From NCBI GenBank assembly GCA_902545405.1, contig CACCFT010000002.1:1-64000 (forward strand): a stretch of 64,000 nucleotides of DNA, given 5' to 3'. The DNA comes from an uncultured Pelagibacteraceae bacterium (GTDB taxonomy: Bacteria; Pseudomonadota; Alphaproteobacteria; Pelagibacterales; Pelagibacteraceae). The position numbers were made by a program, and so were the translations under genes. Below, piece by piece: positions 29,558 through 38,617 of the stretch (positions are counted from its first letter, which is position 1; the number at the start of each line of letters is the position of its first letter). Under the pieces are notes generated by a model that saw only the letters and a list, made by a program, of their open reading frames with translations, searched no databases and was not told the DNA's origin.

Positions 29558-30687
29558 TGTTGAGGGAAAGAATACAAGCAAGTAATTACAGTTTTTTAGA
29601 TAAATTAAGATCTATTGATTATTTATTAATTTTACTAATAATTGCTATAGGATCAATTAGTGTTTTTGCAATTTACTCTACAGAAGGTGGAAAATTTTCT
29701 TTTTATACAAAAAATCATATTATCAGATTGTCTGTATTCTTTAGTTTATTTTTAGTTTTATCTTTTGTGAGAGTTTCAACATGGTATAAAAATGCTTACT
29801 TTTTCTATTTTATTGGATTAGTTTTATTAATAACAGTTTTATTTTTTGGAATTTCAGCATCCGGCGCAACAAGATGGATAAACTTATACTTTTTAAATTT
29901 ACAACCTTCAGAATTAATGAAGATTGCAGTAATAATATGTTTTGCAAGATATTATCATAGAATTCAAAGTTCAGATATTCAAAGTATTAAGTTTTTAATT
30001 CAACCAATTGTACTTTTAATAATTCCTTGTTATCTTGTCATTCAGCAGCCTGATTTAGGGACTTCTATTTTAATTGCAGGAAGTGGTATCGCCATAATTT
30101 GGCTGGCAGGATTAAATATTAAATACTTTGTTTATTCTGGATTGTTGTTATTAGTTTCACTACCTTTTGCCATATCTATTTTAAAACCTTATCAAAAATC
30201 TAGAATTTTAACTTTCTTTAATCCTGATAGAGATCCTTTAGGAGCTGGATATCAAATAATTCAATCAAAAATAGCCATTGGATCAGGTGGTTTTTTTGGA
30301 AAAGGATATTTAAAAGGAACTCAAAGCTATCTAGAATTTTTACCTGAAAAACACACAGATTTTATATTCACACTATTTTCGGAAGAATTTGGATTTCTTG
30401 GATCAATTATACTTTTATTTTTATACATATTATTAATTTATAGAATAATAAATGTTGGGCTAGTCTCAAGAAGCTTCTTTGCAAAATTATACTGTTTTGG
30501 TTTTGCAACAGCAATTTTTTTATATGTATTTGTTAACATAGCTATGGTTCTGGGAATGCTGCCAATTGTTGGTGCACCATTACCCATAATGTCTTATGGT
30601 GGATCGTCTTTATTGTCTATTATGTTAGGATTGAGTATTGTTATGAGTTGTAAAATTTATAGCCAGGAACAAATATCAGCCTATTAA
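29557..30687 (+). CDS. rodA: RodA, SEDS peptidoglycan glycosyltransferase
   Basis: 376-aa SEDS protein with about ten membrane helices. Family motifs include SGATRWINL, LQPSELMKIAVI, QPDLGTSIL, FLPEKHTDFIFT (catalytic-Asp region) and GAPLPIMSYGGSSLL. Polymerises lipid II and partners PBP2. Overlaps mrdA by one base and meets the convergent phosphatase gene with no gap. Confidence 0.96.
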   Translation: MLRERIQASNYSFLDKLRSIDYLLILLIIAIGSISVFAIYSTEGGKFSFYTKNHIIRLSVFFSLFLVLSFVRVSTWYKNAYFFYFIGLVLLITVLFFGISASGATRWINLYFLNLQPSELMKIAVIICFARYYHRIQSSDIQSIKFLIQPIVLLIIPCYLVIQQPDLGTSILIAGSGIAIIWLAGLNIKYFVYSGLLLLVSLPFAISILKPYQKSRILTFFNPDRDPLGAGYQIIQSKIAIGSGGFFGKGYLKGTQSYLEFLPEKHTDFIFTLFSEEFGFLGSIILLFLYILLIYRIINVGLVSRSFFAKLYCFGFATAIFLYVFVNIAMVLGMLPIVGAPLPIMSYGGSSLLSIMLGLSIVMSCKIYSQEQISAY

Positions 30688-31977
30688 CTATTTTCCATCT
30701 ATAGCAACAATAGTTAAATCATCTTTTTGTATATGGCCTGCTCCTAAAATTTCATTTATCATTGTTTGAAGTCTTTCATTAATAGGAGTTGATTGATATT
30801 TTTTGATATAATTTTCAAATCCTTCAGATCCTAACATCTCACCGCTAGGATTTTTTATCTCAGTAATTCCATCCGTAAAAATATACATTGAGCTTTTTTC
30901 AAATGGAATGGTATGCTCAGGATATTTTGTTTTGGGCATGATACCTAATGGTGGACCTGCTTCAGAAAAATTACTAAAATTACCATCAGAAGATAATATT
31001 AAAGGAGGTTCATGGCCTGCACTAGATAACAATAACTCTTTTTTATTTGAGTCATATATTCCAATTAACATAGTAACAAACATCCCTCTTGAAATAGTTT
31101 CACATATCTCATTATTTAATTGAAATAGTAAGTCAGATGCAGAAAAATTAGTTTTACTTAAACATCTATACAAACTAGATGCTTTAGACATTAAAAGCGA
31201 TGACTTTATTCCTTTTCCAGATACATCTGCAACCCCAAATCCATACTTTCCATCTCCTAAATCTGAAAAATTATAAAAGTCTCCAGAAACAACTTTTGCT
31301 GGTATATTTATTCCTGAAATAGGAAAATCTTTCTCTTTATTTTTCGACAATAAAGATCTTTGAATTTCTCCAACGATTTCTACTTCTTTTTGTATTTTAT
31401 TTTTTTCAACCATTTCTTTTGCCATTTTTGCATTTCTAATTGCTAAAGCAGCTGGCGCCGAAAGTGTTTCTAAAAGTTTTCTGTCATCTTCTATAAATAA
31501 CTTATCTTCAGTTTTTTTATTTAAGCAGTGAATAACCCCAATACATTCATTTGCTGCAATCAAAGGAGAGCATAAAACCGAGTATGTTGTAAAATTTGTT
31601 TTATTATCTAAATCAAAATAAAATTCTGCTATTTCACGTACATCTTTTCTTACATTACCAACACGAATACATTTTCTTTGCTGCACAGCTTTACCCATAA
31701 CACCATCTTTTAGATCTAATTCGTATTCATCCAAATAATCTTGATGAAGTGATGCAATACATTCAAACTTTTTCTTTTGCTCATTTATTAAAAAAATGTT
31801 TGCAGCTTCTGCATTTAGTCTTGCAATTATCACCCGCAATGCATTCATTAGGGTATCGTTTAAATCAAGAGATAAAGCAAAGTCTTGATTCATTTTTGTG
31901 ACAAGTTCTAAGTCTACATTAACTTGCTCAGCTTCTTTTTTAGGTTCGATCGGTTTTTTTGATTTAAATAGAAACAT
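30688..31977 (-). CDS. GAF-domain PP2C (SpoIIE/RsbU-type) phosphatase
   Basis: 429-aa soluble protein: a GAF sensor domain (about residues 30-185; CSPLIAANECIGVIHCLNKK), a helical linker, and a SpoIIE/RsbU phosphatase domain (about 225-428). The metal-binding acids are in VVSGDFYNF, VADVSGKGI, FTDGITE and KDDLTIV. The family dephosphorylates STAS-domain anti-anti-sigma factors in partner-switching systems. A matching STAS/RsbW pair lies 23 kb away at 54.5-55.3 kb, and two more PP2C domains are fused to ammonium transporters at 56.7-61.5 kb. Its GAF ligand is unknown. It does not share an operon with rodA, which converges on it. Confidence 0.88.
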   Translation of the reverse strand: MFLFKSKKPIEPKKEAEQVNVDLELVTKMNQDFALSLDLNDTLMNALRVIIARLNAEAANIFLINEQKKKFECIASLHQDYLDEYELDLKDGVMGKAVQQRKCIRVGNVRKDVREIAEFYFDLDNKTNFTTYSVLCSPLIAANECIGVIHCLNKKTEDKLFIEDDRKLLETLSAPAALAIRNAKMAKEMVEKNKIQKEVEIVGEIQRSLLSKNKEKDFPISGINIPAKVVSGDFYNFSDLGDGKYGFGVADVSGKGIKSSLLMSKASSLYRCLSKTNFSASDLLFQLNNEICETISRGMFVTMLIGIYDSNKKELLLSSAGHEPPLILSSDGNFSNFSEAGPPLGIMPKTKYPEHTIPFEKSSMYIFTDGITEIKNPSGEMLGSEGFENYIKKYQSTPINERLQTMINEILGAGHIQKDDLTIVAIDGK

Positions 31978-31990
31978 TTATTTAACTAGT

Positions 31991-32020
31991 ATTTTAAGCA
32001 ATTTTTGGTAAATTTTTCAA
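31991..32020 (-). promoter_or_regulatory. Candidate promoter for the GAF-PP2C phosphatase
   Basis: On the minus strand TTGAAA (32020-32015) and TAAAAT (31996-31991) are 18 bp apart. The predicted start is close to 31984, only about seven bases before the ATG at 31977. By-eye call in AT-rich DNA. Confidence 0.35.
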
Positions 32021-32053
32021 CAATGGAGATTATAATTAATACACCTAATTTAT

Positions 32054-32119
32054 ACATCCATCTTCAGGATGCGGTCTTAATGGTTCAGTATGTAATAGAT
32101 GGATTAATTCATATTACAT
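32054..32119. other. Structured intergenic segment of unknown role
   Basis: The 168-bp gap between the phosphatase gene and the prepilin peptidase gene holds competing inverted repeats. CATCC/GGATG forms a short hairpin near 32054-32070, ATCCATC can alternatively pair with GATGGAT near 32098-32104, and ATGTAATA (32090-32097) pairs with TATTACAT (32112-32119). This could be a leader RNA for the downstream gene or a protein-binding site. I do not recognise a known riboswitch family. Confidence 0.3.
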
Positions 32120-32145
32120 CAAATATTAAATTATAATCATATTCT

Positions 32146-32910
32146 GTGGATTTCATATTTGTACTTGTTCTAGGAGCACTTTGGGGAAGTTTTGCTAACG
32201 TTTGTATCTACCGTTTGCCTTTAGAGAGAGGAGTTGTTTCTGGAAGATCATTTTGTCCAAAGTGTAATAAATTAATAACTTGGAACGATAATATTCCAAT
32301 TATTTCTTTTTTATTTTTAAAAGGTAAATGTCGGCACTGTAACAAAAAAATTTCGTTGCAATACTTATTGGTAGAGATGATAAGTATTTTACTATTTTTA
32401 ATTATATATTTTGTCTATGGAATTAGTATTACAACGTTACTTTTATTAATTTTAAGTTTAAGTTTTTTAATAATTTTTTTTATCGATTTTAAACACTACA
32501 TCATTCCAAATGTTCTAACATTTTCAATGATGTTTCTAGGTTTTATTAAATCTTTTATTCCAAGTTTAAATCCTATGTTTCCTAATTATGTAAATTCTTT
32601 TATTGGTGGAATATTTGGATATGGAATTATCTGGTCTATAATTTTTTTTTATAAACAAATAAGAAAAAAAGAGGGTATGGGATTAGGAGATGCTAAATTA
32701 TTATCTGCAATTGGATTTTGGTTTGGATGGTTTTCCATACCTTTTGTGATTTTACTATCATCAATAATTGCATTATTGTCTGTGGCACCAAGTTTGATAA
32801 ATAAATCAAAAAAATTTTCTTCACAAATTCCATTTGGGCCTTATATTATTCTTGGGACATTGATATATTTGATATTTGAAAGTAATATTAGATCAATAAT
32901 TTTTTATTAA
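32146..32910 (+). CDS. pilD: Prepilin peptidase / N-methyltransferase
   Basis: 254-aa polytopic aspartyl protease that cleaves type IV prepilin leaders after glycine and N-methylates the new N-terminus. The zinc-binding tetracysteine loop (Cys37, Cys40, Cys62, Cys65) and both catalytic aspartates are visible: Asp113 in FIDFKHYIIP and Asp181 in GMGLGDAK. The start is a GTG. Its substrates are very likely the pilins and minor pilins encoded at 43-46 kb and 55-56 kb; it is not in their operons. Confidence 0.95.
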   Translation: MDFIFVLVLGALWGSFANVCIYRLPLERGVVSGRSFCPKCNKLITWNDNIPIISFLFLKGKCRHCNKKISLQYLLVEMISILLFLIIYFVYGISITTLLLLILSLSFLIIFFIDFKHYIIPNVLTFSMMFLGFIKSFIPSLNPMFPNYVNSFIGGIFGYGIIWSIIFFYKQIRKKEGMGLGDAKLLSAIGFWFGWFSIPFVILLSSIIALLSVAPSLINKSKKFSSQIPFGPYIILGTLIYLIFESNIRSIIFY

Positions 32911-32922
32911 TCATTTAAATTT

Positions 32923-33801
32923 ATGTTTGAAAAAATAATAAGTAACATTTCTGAAATTGTTGTTGGCAATTCTGAGAAAATTAAATTAACTTTAGCAGCA
33001 ATAGTTTCAGAGGGAAGCATACTGATAGAAGATTATCCTGGATCAGGCAAGACAACTTTTGCAAAAGCAATTACACAAAGCTTAGGTTTAAATTTTAAAA
33101 GAGTTCAATTCACTTCAGATCTTCTACCAAGTGATATACTTGGGTTTAATATTTTTTTAGATGATAAATTAAATTTCCAAAAGGGTCCAATTTTTACAAA
33201 CATTGTTTTGGCTGATGAATTAAATAGAGGTAGTCCAAAGTCTCAGAGTGCATTTCTTGAAGCAATGGAAGAAAAAAATGTTTCAATTGATGGAGTAAGC
33301 CACAGTCTTCCTGAGCCTTTTTTTGTTATTGCAACACAAAATCCCATGGATTCATCTGGCACAAGTTCTCTTCCTGACTCACAACTAGATAGATTTATGA
33401 TTTCTTATTCTTTATCAGATTTAAATGATGAAGATAAAATAGAAATGTTGAAAAAAGAAATTAATTTTGATCAACAAAATTCCGAAAGTATAGATTGGCG
33501 AAAAGTAAAACAAACAAAAAATGCTATAACAGTTAAAGATGAAATTTATAAATATGTCTTAAGTATAGAACAAAGGATGCAAGGTCTTGATCAAAAAATA
33601 TATGTTTCTGCTAGATGTTTAAAACAAATCATTGATTTAGCTAAAGGTTGGGCAATCATTAATAATAAAGAATATGTTACCCATCAAGATATCAAGGATA
33701 CAATTCCTTACATTTTAAGGCATAGAATAAGGTTTTTAAATCCAGACGAAAAAATAGAATTCGTCAACAAAGAGATCCTTGAAAAAATTGATATCAGTTA
33801 A
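32923..33801 (+). CDS. MoxR-type AAA+ ATPase
   Basis: 292-aa AAA+ protein with Walker A DYPGSGKTTFAKA, Walker B IVLADELNRGSPK, the sensor ATQNPMDSSGTSSLPDSQLDRF and a helical lid. MoxR ATPases act as chaperones for VWA- or DUF58-containing partners. It begins a three-gene set with a DUF58 protein and a TgpA-like transglutaminase, a widely seen MoxR-DUF58-transglutaminase module of unclear function. Confidence 0.92.
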   Translation: MFEKIISNISEIVVGNSEKIKLTLAAIVSEGSILIEDYPGSGKTTFAKAITQSLGLNFKRVQFTSDLLPSDILGFNIFLDDKLNFQKGPIFTNIVLADELNRGSPKSQSAFLEAMEEKNVSIDGVSHSLPEPFFVIATQNPMDSSGTSSLPDSQLDRFMISYSLSDLNDEDKIEMLKKEINFDQQNSESIDWRKVKQTKNAITVKDEIYKYVLSIEQRMQGLDQKIYVSARCLKQIIDLAKGWAIINNKEYVTHQDIKDTIPYILRHRIRFLNPDEKIEFVNKEILEKIDIS

Positions 33802-34718
33802 TGTCAGTTCTATCTCAAAAAAGATTTAATCAAATTAATTTTAAAAATTTCTTCAAATTAAGAAATAATTCAAAAATATATATCTATCCAAATTTCAATG
33901 GCATTGGCCTTTCGTTATTTGTTTTTTTTTGTTTTTTGATTTCAGTATTTTATGAAAATAACTCAGGATTGCTCTTATCAATTATTATTTTTTTCATCTT
34001 TTTTATATCCATACTTATATCTCATCAAAATATTAATAATTTAAAGATAAGTTCCTTAAATGAATATTATGTTGAGGCTAATAAAAATAAAAGTTTAACT
34101 CTTATAATCGAAAATTTATCAAAAGAAAAAAAGCTTAATATAAATATAAATTATCAAAAACAAAACATAGGAAACTATAATTTCTTAAAAAAAATCAACT
34201 ATTTCAATTTAAATTATAATAAAAAATTAAGAGGAGTATATTTATTAGATGCAATCACTCTAAATTCAATTTATCCTTTTGGTGTAATTAAAACAAAAAT
34301 AAATCTTAAACTTGATTGTGATATAATTGTTTATCCACAAAGTATAAGGCCAAATAAAGAACTTTTAAATGAGTTCAATATAGATAAATCTATTGATGTT
34401 GATGACTTTGATGGAATAGATGAATTTAAAAATGGAGATAGTTATTCTAAAATTGCTTGGAAAAAATCAACAATAGATAAAAAATATATTAAAATATTTA
34501 AAGATAAAGAAAAAACTCAGAAATTAATTTTAGATTTAGATAGGTATAGCGAATTAGATTTTGAATTACTAATCAGCTATTCCATTTATATTATTCAATA
34601 TTTTTATCAAAATAAAATTAATCTCACATTAAAACATCACGGAAAAACTTTCTTACTTGATAAAAACAAAAAATCATTAAATCAAATTTATAAATATCTT
34701 GCTAATGCTAAAAATTAA
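33801..34718 (+). CDS. DUF58 domain membrane protein
   Basis: 305-aa protein with two adjacent membrane helices (about residues 36-70) and a C-terminal DUF58 domain marked by EFKNGDSYSKIAWKKS, the degenerate version of the family's R-x-Y-x(2)-GD-x(2)-R-x-I-x-W-K motif. Overlaps the MoxR gene by one base and the next gene by about 14 bp. Function unknown; expected to work with the MoxR ATPase. Confidence 0.82.
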   Translation: MSVLSQKRFNQINFKNFFKLRNNSKIYIYPNFNGIGLSLFVFFCFLISVFYENNSGLLLSIIIFFIFFISILISHQNINNLKISSLNEYYVEANKNKSLTLIIENLSKEKKLNININYQKQNIGNYNFLKKINYFNLNYNKKLRGVYLLDAITLNSIYPFGVIKTKINLKLDCDIIVYPQSIRPNKELLNEFNIDKSIDVDDFDGIDEFKNGDSYSKIAWKKSTIDKKYIKIFKDKEKTQKLILDLDRYSELDFELLISYSIYIIQYFYQNKINLTLKHHGKTFLLDKNKKSLNQIYKYLANAKN

Positions 34719-36597
34719 AAAAAATATAAATTTAATTACATATGCTCTATTAGGATTATGTATTTTTAATCTGTCAAAAAACTTAATTTTTAATAATTTA
34801 ATATTTTGGTCAGTATTATTTTTTATCAGTTATCTTTTTTCTAATCTTATTTTTAAATATAAATCTATATTCATAGGATTGTTTGCTATTGCAGCTTTAT
34901 ACATTCAACTTATTTTAAATCAGTATGTAATGTCAGAGGAATATTTTTTAAATTGTTTAGGTGTTTTGCTAATCATCAAGTTTTCTGAATTATCCAATAA
35001 AAATAATAATTTATCATTTAATTTAATTTGTATGATTATTGCTGTTGCAAGTTTGATCAAAGACCAGGGCATTATTAGCTCACTAGTTTCTTTGTCTATA
35101 ATTATTTTATTGGTCATAAACATGTACCTTATTCAACAGAAAGAACTTTTGGAATTTAGTTTTAAAAATATTTTAAAATATTTAGGTTTTGGACTAAGTA
35201 TATTCCCCTTTATAATTATTTTTTACTTAATATTTCCAAGAGCAGAGGTTAACTTTAGACTATTTGATAATTCAGCAAGTTCTTTAGGCATTCCAGATAC
35301 AATAAGTTTAGGTTCTTTTAGTCAATTCTCTAATTCTGATGAGGAGATATTCACCTTAATAAACAACGGTTATAGACAAGATGATCTGTATTTTAGGGTA
35401 AAAATATTTGATTATATGGAAGACAATCAATCTTGGAGACCATCATCTAATTATTTTTTATTTAGTAAATTTAAAGATAATTTTAAAATCTCTGAGAAGA
35501 CAGATTTAAACAATTCTTATCAAATAATTTTAGAACCTTACAAAAAAAAGTGGATACCTAGTTTAAAGAATTCACAGTTAGCAAATGAAGATATTAAAAT
35601 CTCACAAGATTTATTTAATCAAATATTTATTAGCAGAGATCTGATAGACAGAAAAAAACAAATTAAATTTCATAATATTAAAACTACTTTTGACTTAGAT
35701 GAGGATATTAAAGGTTATTATACTTTATTACCTAAGTCAGTTTCAAATAAATTAAAACTATGGGTTAATGAAAATAATAATTCTACAAAAGAGGACTTTA
35801 TAAATAAAATTTATAATAAATTTTCTGATGGTTCTTATTTTTATAATTTAAGTCCAAACCAAACATCAATAAATAATTATGAAAATTTCTTTTTTAACGA
35901 TAGAGAAGGATATTGCGAATATTATGCGGGAACATTTGTTTTACTTTCAAGGTTAGGTGGCATACCGAGCAGAATCGTAACTGGTTACCATGGTGGAGAA
36001 TTGAATGAAATCGGTAACTTTTATTCATTTAAACAAAAAGATACTCATGCTTGGGCAGAAGTTTGGTTAGATGATAAGGGTTGGGTGAGAGTAGATCCCA
36101 CAAGAGCTATACCTAAGGAAAATATTATTAACAGTTTAAATAATGTTTTTAATAATGATGACTTTTCTTCAAAAGGTTTGTTCTCATCTAGATTTATGAA
36201 AACTTTAAGTTTTTATTTCAATTATACTGATTTTGTATGGACACAACATCTATTATCTTATGATAATAAAAAAAGAAAAAATTTTGTTGAAAAAATCTTA
36301 AATTTACAATTTTCAAAAATATTTGTCTGGATTTTCGCTCCATTACTAATTTACATAGTCATAAGATCAATATTGAATATAAATTCAATTAATTTACTGA
36401 AATTGAAATTATTTATTATTTTATTGGGGAGAAAAAAAAAATTAAATATTTTAAAATCTGACACTTTGCAACAAATTTACTATAAACTTTCAATTGATGA
36501 TAAACAAAAATATAAAATATTTTTTAAAGTTTATGAGGAAGAGATATATTCTAATAATAAGTTAGGTTTTATAAAAATATTTAAATTAGTTTTTTAA
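34705..36597 (+). CDS. TgpA-like membrane transglutaminase
   Basis: About 630 aa from the ATG at 34705 (a TTG lies two codons earlier). Five to six N-terminal membrane helices form the DUF3488/TgpA-type region, followed by a periplasmic transglutaminase-like domain with the catalytic triad context GYCEYYAGTFVLLSRLGGI (Cys), DTHAWAEVWL (His) and VRVDPTRA (Asp), then one more membrane helix and a short cytoplasmic tail. In Pseudomonas TgpA is an essential inner-membrane protein, but the substrate is not known. Third gene of the MoxR-DUF58 set; convergent with the next gene (12-bp overlap). Confidence 0.85.
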   Translation: MLKIKKNINLITYALLGLCIFNLSKNLIFNNLIFWSVLFFISYLFSNLIFKYKSIFIGLFAIAALYIQLILNQYVMSEEYFLNCLGVLLIIKFSELSNKNNNLSFNLICMIIAVASLIKDQGIISSLVSLSIIILLVINMYLIQQKELLEFSFKNILKYLGFGLSIFPFIIIFYLIFPRAEVNFRLFDNSASSLGIPDTISLGSFSQFSNSDEEIFTLINNGYRQDDLYFRVKIFDYMEDNQSWRPSSNYFLFSKFKDNFKISEKTDLNNSYQIILEPYKKKWIPSLKNSQLANEDIKISQDLFNQIFISRDLIDRKKQIKFHNIKTTFDLDEDIKGYYTLLPKSVSNKLKLWVNENNNSTKEDFINKIYNKFSDGSYFYNLSPNQTSINNYENFFFNDREGYCEYYAGTFVLLSRLGGIPSRIVTGYHGGELNEIGNFYSFKQKDTHAWAEVWLDDKGWVRVDPTRAIPKENIINSLNNVFNNDDFSSKGLFSSRFMKTLSFYFNYTDFVWTQHLLSYDNKKRKNFVEKILNLQFSKIFVWIFAPLLIYIVIRSILNINSINLLKLKLFIILLGRKKKLNILKSDTLQQIYYKLSIDDKQKYKIFFKVYEEEIYSNNKLGFIKIFKLVF

Positions 36598-38604
36598 TAG
36601 AAGATTTCTTTCAGTCTTGAGTTTATTATTTTCTTTAATCAATTGAATAATCATTTCTTTCATTATTCCATTTTCTTCAACTGCTCTACCACTTATCTCA
36701 GCCAATCTCTCATTTTCTTTAGCTAGCTGTAATTGATCAAATAATTTCTCTAGTTCTGGATCAATGGGTAGCCCCTCAATTTTTTTGCTAATATTATTTT
36801 GAATTACTTTTGTTAATGAAATACTCACTTGGCTGTCTTTAAGTCCATTTTGTTCATTAAAATCTAGATTAAAGTTTAGGCCAAAATTATCAGTATTTTT
36901 GCTGATACTTAAACCAGCTTTTACTGCTAAATCATCATCCATATAATGGGCCATGTCTTTTCTTTCACCATCTGCAATGATATCTATTTTTCCACTTAAA
37001 GTTTTATTTAAAGAAACACCTGAATAAGGTTTAAGCACAAAGCCATTTTCAAAAGTCTTTGAATATTCAACATTAAAACCCATAGATAATACCTGATCAA
37101 CTGCCTCATCGATTGAAAGATCACCATCGGTAAATGATGATAAATAAGTCGGTAGTCTTTTTAAACCATATTTGCCATCAACCTCAATATTTAAATTCTG
37201 GCTTTTATTGATTGCTAATTTTCTTGACCCTTTTAAATTTAATGCTGCAAACTGCCCTAAATTTTCTTTTAAAATTTTTTGTTGAGTTTCAGTTTCAAGA
37301 TCTAAAGATTTGTTTTTACTCAATCCTACAATTGGAATTACAGAAAACTCAAATTTTTTATAATCTAAATTTTTTTTTAAACCAACCATAATATTTTCAC
37401 TATCTAAAGCTTCGCCATTATTAAATTTTGCTTGCTGACTAGAATAACTTAAAAAAGGTGTAAAGTTATCGTTTTCAATTTTAAAGTCTCCCGTTACACC
37501 ACTTGTTTTACTTTTATAAATATTATCTCTTTTCTTTACTGAGTAATATCCACTAGATTTTTTTTCTTCTGAAACCGAATTAAAAATATCATTTAAATTA
37601 GATAAAAATATTTCAGATCGATATTTTTTATTATGGCTATCAATATCTAAATCTTCACCATAAATTCTTAAATATCCATTTGTTTCAGAATTATCTGCAT
37701 CTGGATTTAAATTTGAATCTAGAATTTCATAAGTATCATTCCCACATAAATTATTAATTATCCTTACATTTTGTTTTTCATGAATTTCTATGGTCTGATC
37801 TCTTGAAATACTACAATCTAACGTAAAGTCGAAAAATGTTACACCGGTTGTTCCGTTTTGATCACTAAGTAGAATTTTACCATCATAATGTCCTTCTCCT
37901 TTTGTTATTAAATTAAATCCCGAAGTTACATTGTCATCATCGCTAACATATATTGAATTTCTATTATTATGAGTTGTGCCAGCAATTAAACCAGAATTAA
38001 TAATTGTAGCATTATTGAATGAACCATGAGATTTACCAAGTCTAATCCCATGTCTTAAACTTGTAATAGTTCCAGTGTTTGTTATTGTTGCATCTGTTCC
38101 ATTGGTAAGGTAAATGGCAGGAGAAGTATTCAAATTTGCAGAAATAGTACCACTGTTTGTAATGGTTATATCGTCAGTTGTTAGACCTTGTATAGCAGTA
38201 TTTCCACCATGAATAGTTCCACTATTAACAATCTCAGTGTTATCTGTTTTCTGAACTAAAACAGCAATACCACTGCTATCATTTTCATTTTGAGCTGTAT
38301 TTATTGTACCTGAATTAGTAATTTTATTTGTACCAGGGGCGTTTTTCATATTTATGGTATCACCCGTTGCACTTATCAAACCATGGTTGATTACGGTTGT
38401 ATTTGATGCACCAACACCATTATTTGCTCTTACTGCTTTAGATCCACTAAATACTATTGAACCAGTTGACTTAACAGTTAAGGTTTCACTTGCTCCACAA
38501 GTTTGTACATCAGTTAGCGCGGTAGTTATTGTTTTAAGACAAGTAGCATGACCTAAAGAGCCAAATGAAAAGAATAAGATTATACTAAGTAAAATCTTTT
38601 TCAT
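36586..38604 (-). CDS. Autotransporter-like outer membrane protein with C-terminal coiled coil
   Basis: 672-aa exported protein. A signal peptide (MKKILLSIILFFSFGSLGHA) is followed by a passenger of about 250 residues with repeated N-x-G-T/L-I units (INHGLI, ITNSGTI, IVNSGTI, ITNTGTI, IINSGLI), the pattern of a right-handed beta-helix. Residues about 370-610 alternate like a transmembrane beta-barrel (FTPFLSYSSQ, GLSISKNTDNFGLNFNLDFNEQ). The last 55 residues form a charged, heptad-like helix (FDQLQLAKENERLAEISGRAVEE). A normal autotransporter barrel ends at the C-terminus, so this tail is unusual. It lies 13 bp downstream of the pilY1-like gene and is probably co-transcribed with the minor pilins. 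Confidence 0.7.
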   Translation of the reverse strand: MKKILLSIILFFSFGSLGHATCLKTITTALTDVQTCGASETLTVKSTGSIVFSGSKAVRANNGVGASNTTVINHGLISATGDTINMKNAPGTNKITNSGTINTAQNENDSSGIAVLVQKTDNTEIVNSGTIHGGNTAIQGLTTDDITITNSGTISANLNTSPAIYLTNGTDATITNTGTITSLRHGIRLGKSHGSFNNATIINSGLIAGTTHNNRNSIYVSDDDNVTSGFNLITKGEGHYDGKILLSDQNGTTGVTFFDFTLDCSISRDQTIEIHEKQNVRIINNLCGNDTYEILDSNLNPDADNSETNGYLRIYGEDLDIDSHNKKYRSEIFLSNLNDIFNSVSEEKKSSGYYSVKKRDNIYKSKTSGVTGDFKIENDNFTPFLSYSSQQAKFNNGEALDSENIMVGLKKNLDYKKFEFSVIPIVGLSKNKSLDLETETQQKILKENLGQFAALNLKGSRKLAINKSQNLNIEVDGKYGLKRLPTYLSSFTDGDLSIDEAVDQVLSMGFNVEYSKTFENGFVLKPYSGVSLNKTLSGKIDIIADGERKDMAHYMDDDLAVKAGLSISKNTDNFGLNFNLDFNEQNGLKDSQVSISLTKVIQNNISKKIEGLPIDPELEKLFDQLQLAKENERLAEISGRAVEENGIMKEMIIQLIKENNKLKTERNLLLKN

Positions 38605-38617
38605 AAAAGTCTATTGA

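Noticed and set aside
31978..32145. Known riboswitch (SAM-II, SAM-V, glycine type) before pilD
   Set aside because: I could not match any conserved core of those families, and the downstream gene is not a usual target.
36586..38604. Phage tail fibre or S-layer protein
   Set aside because: Signal peptide, NSGTI-type beta-helix repeats and a barrel-like region fit an autotransporter-like protein better, and no phage genes are nearby.
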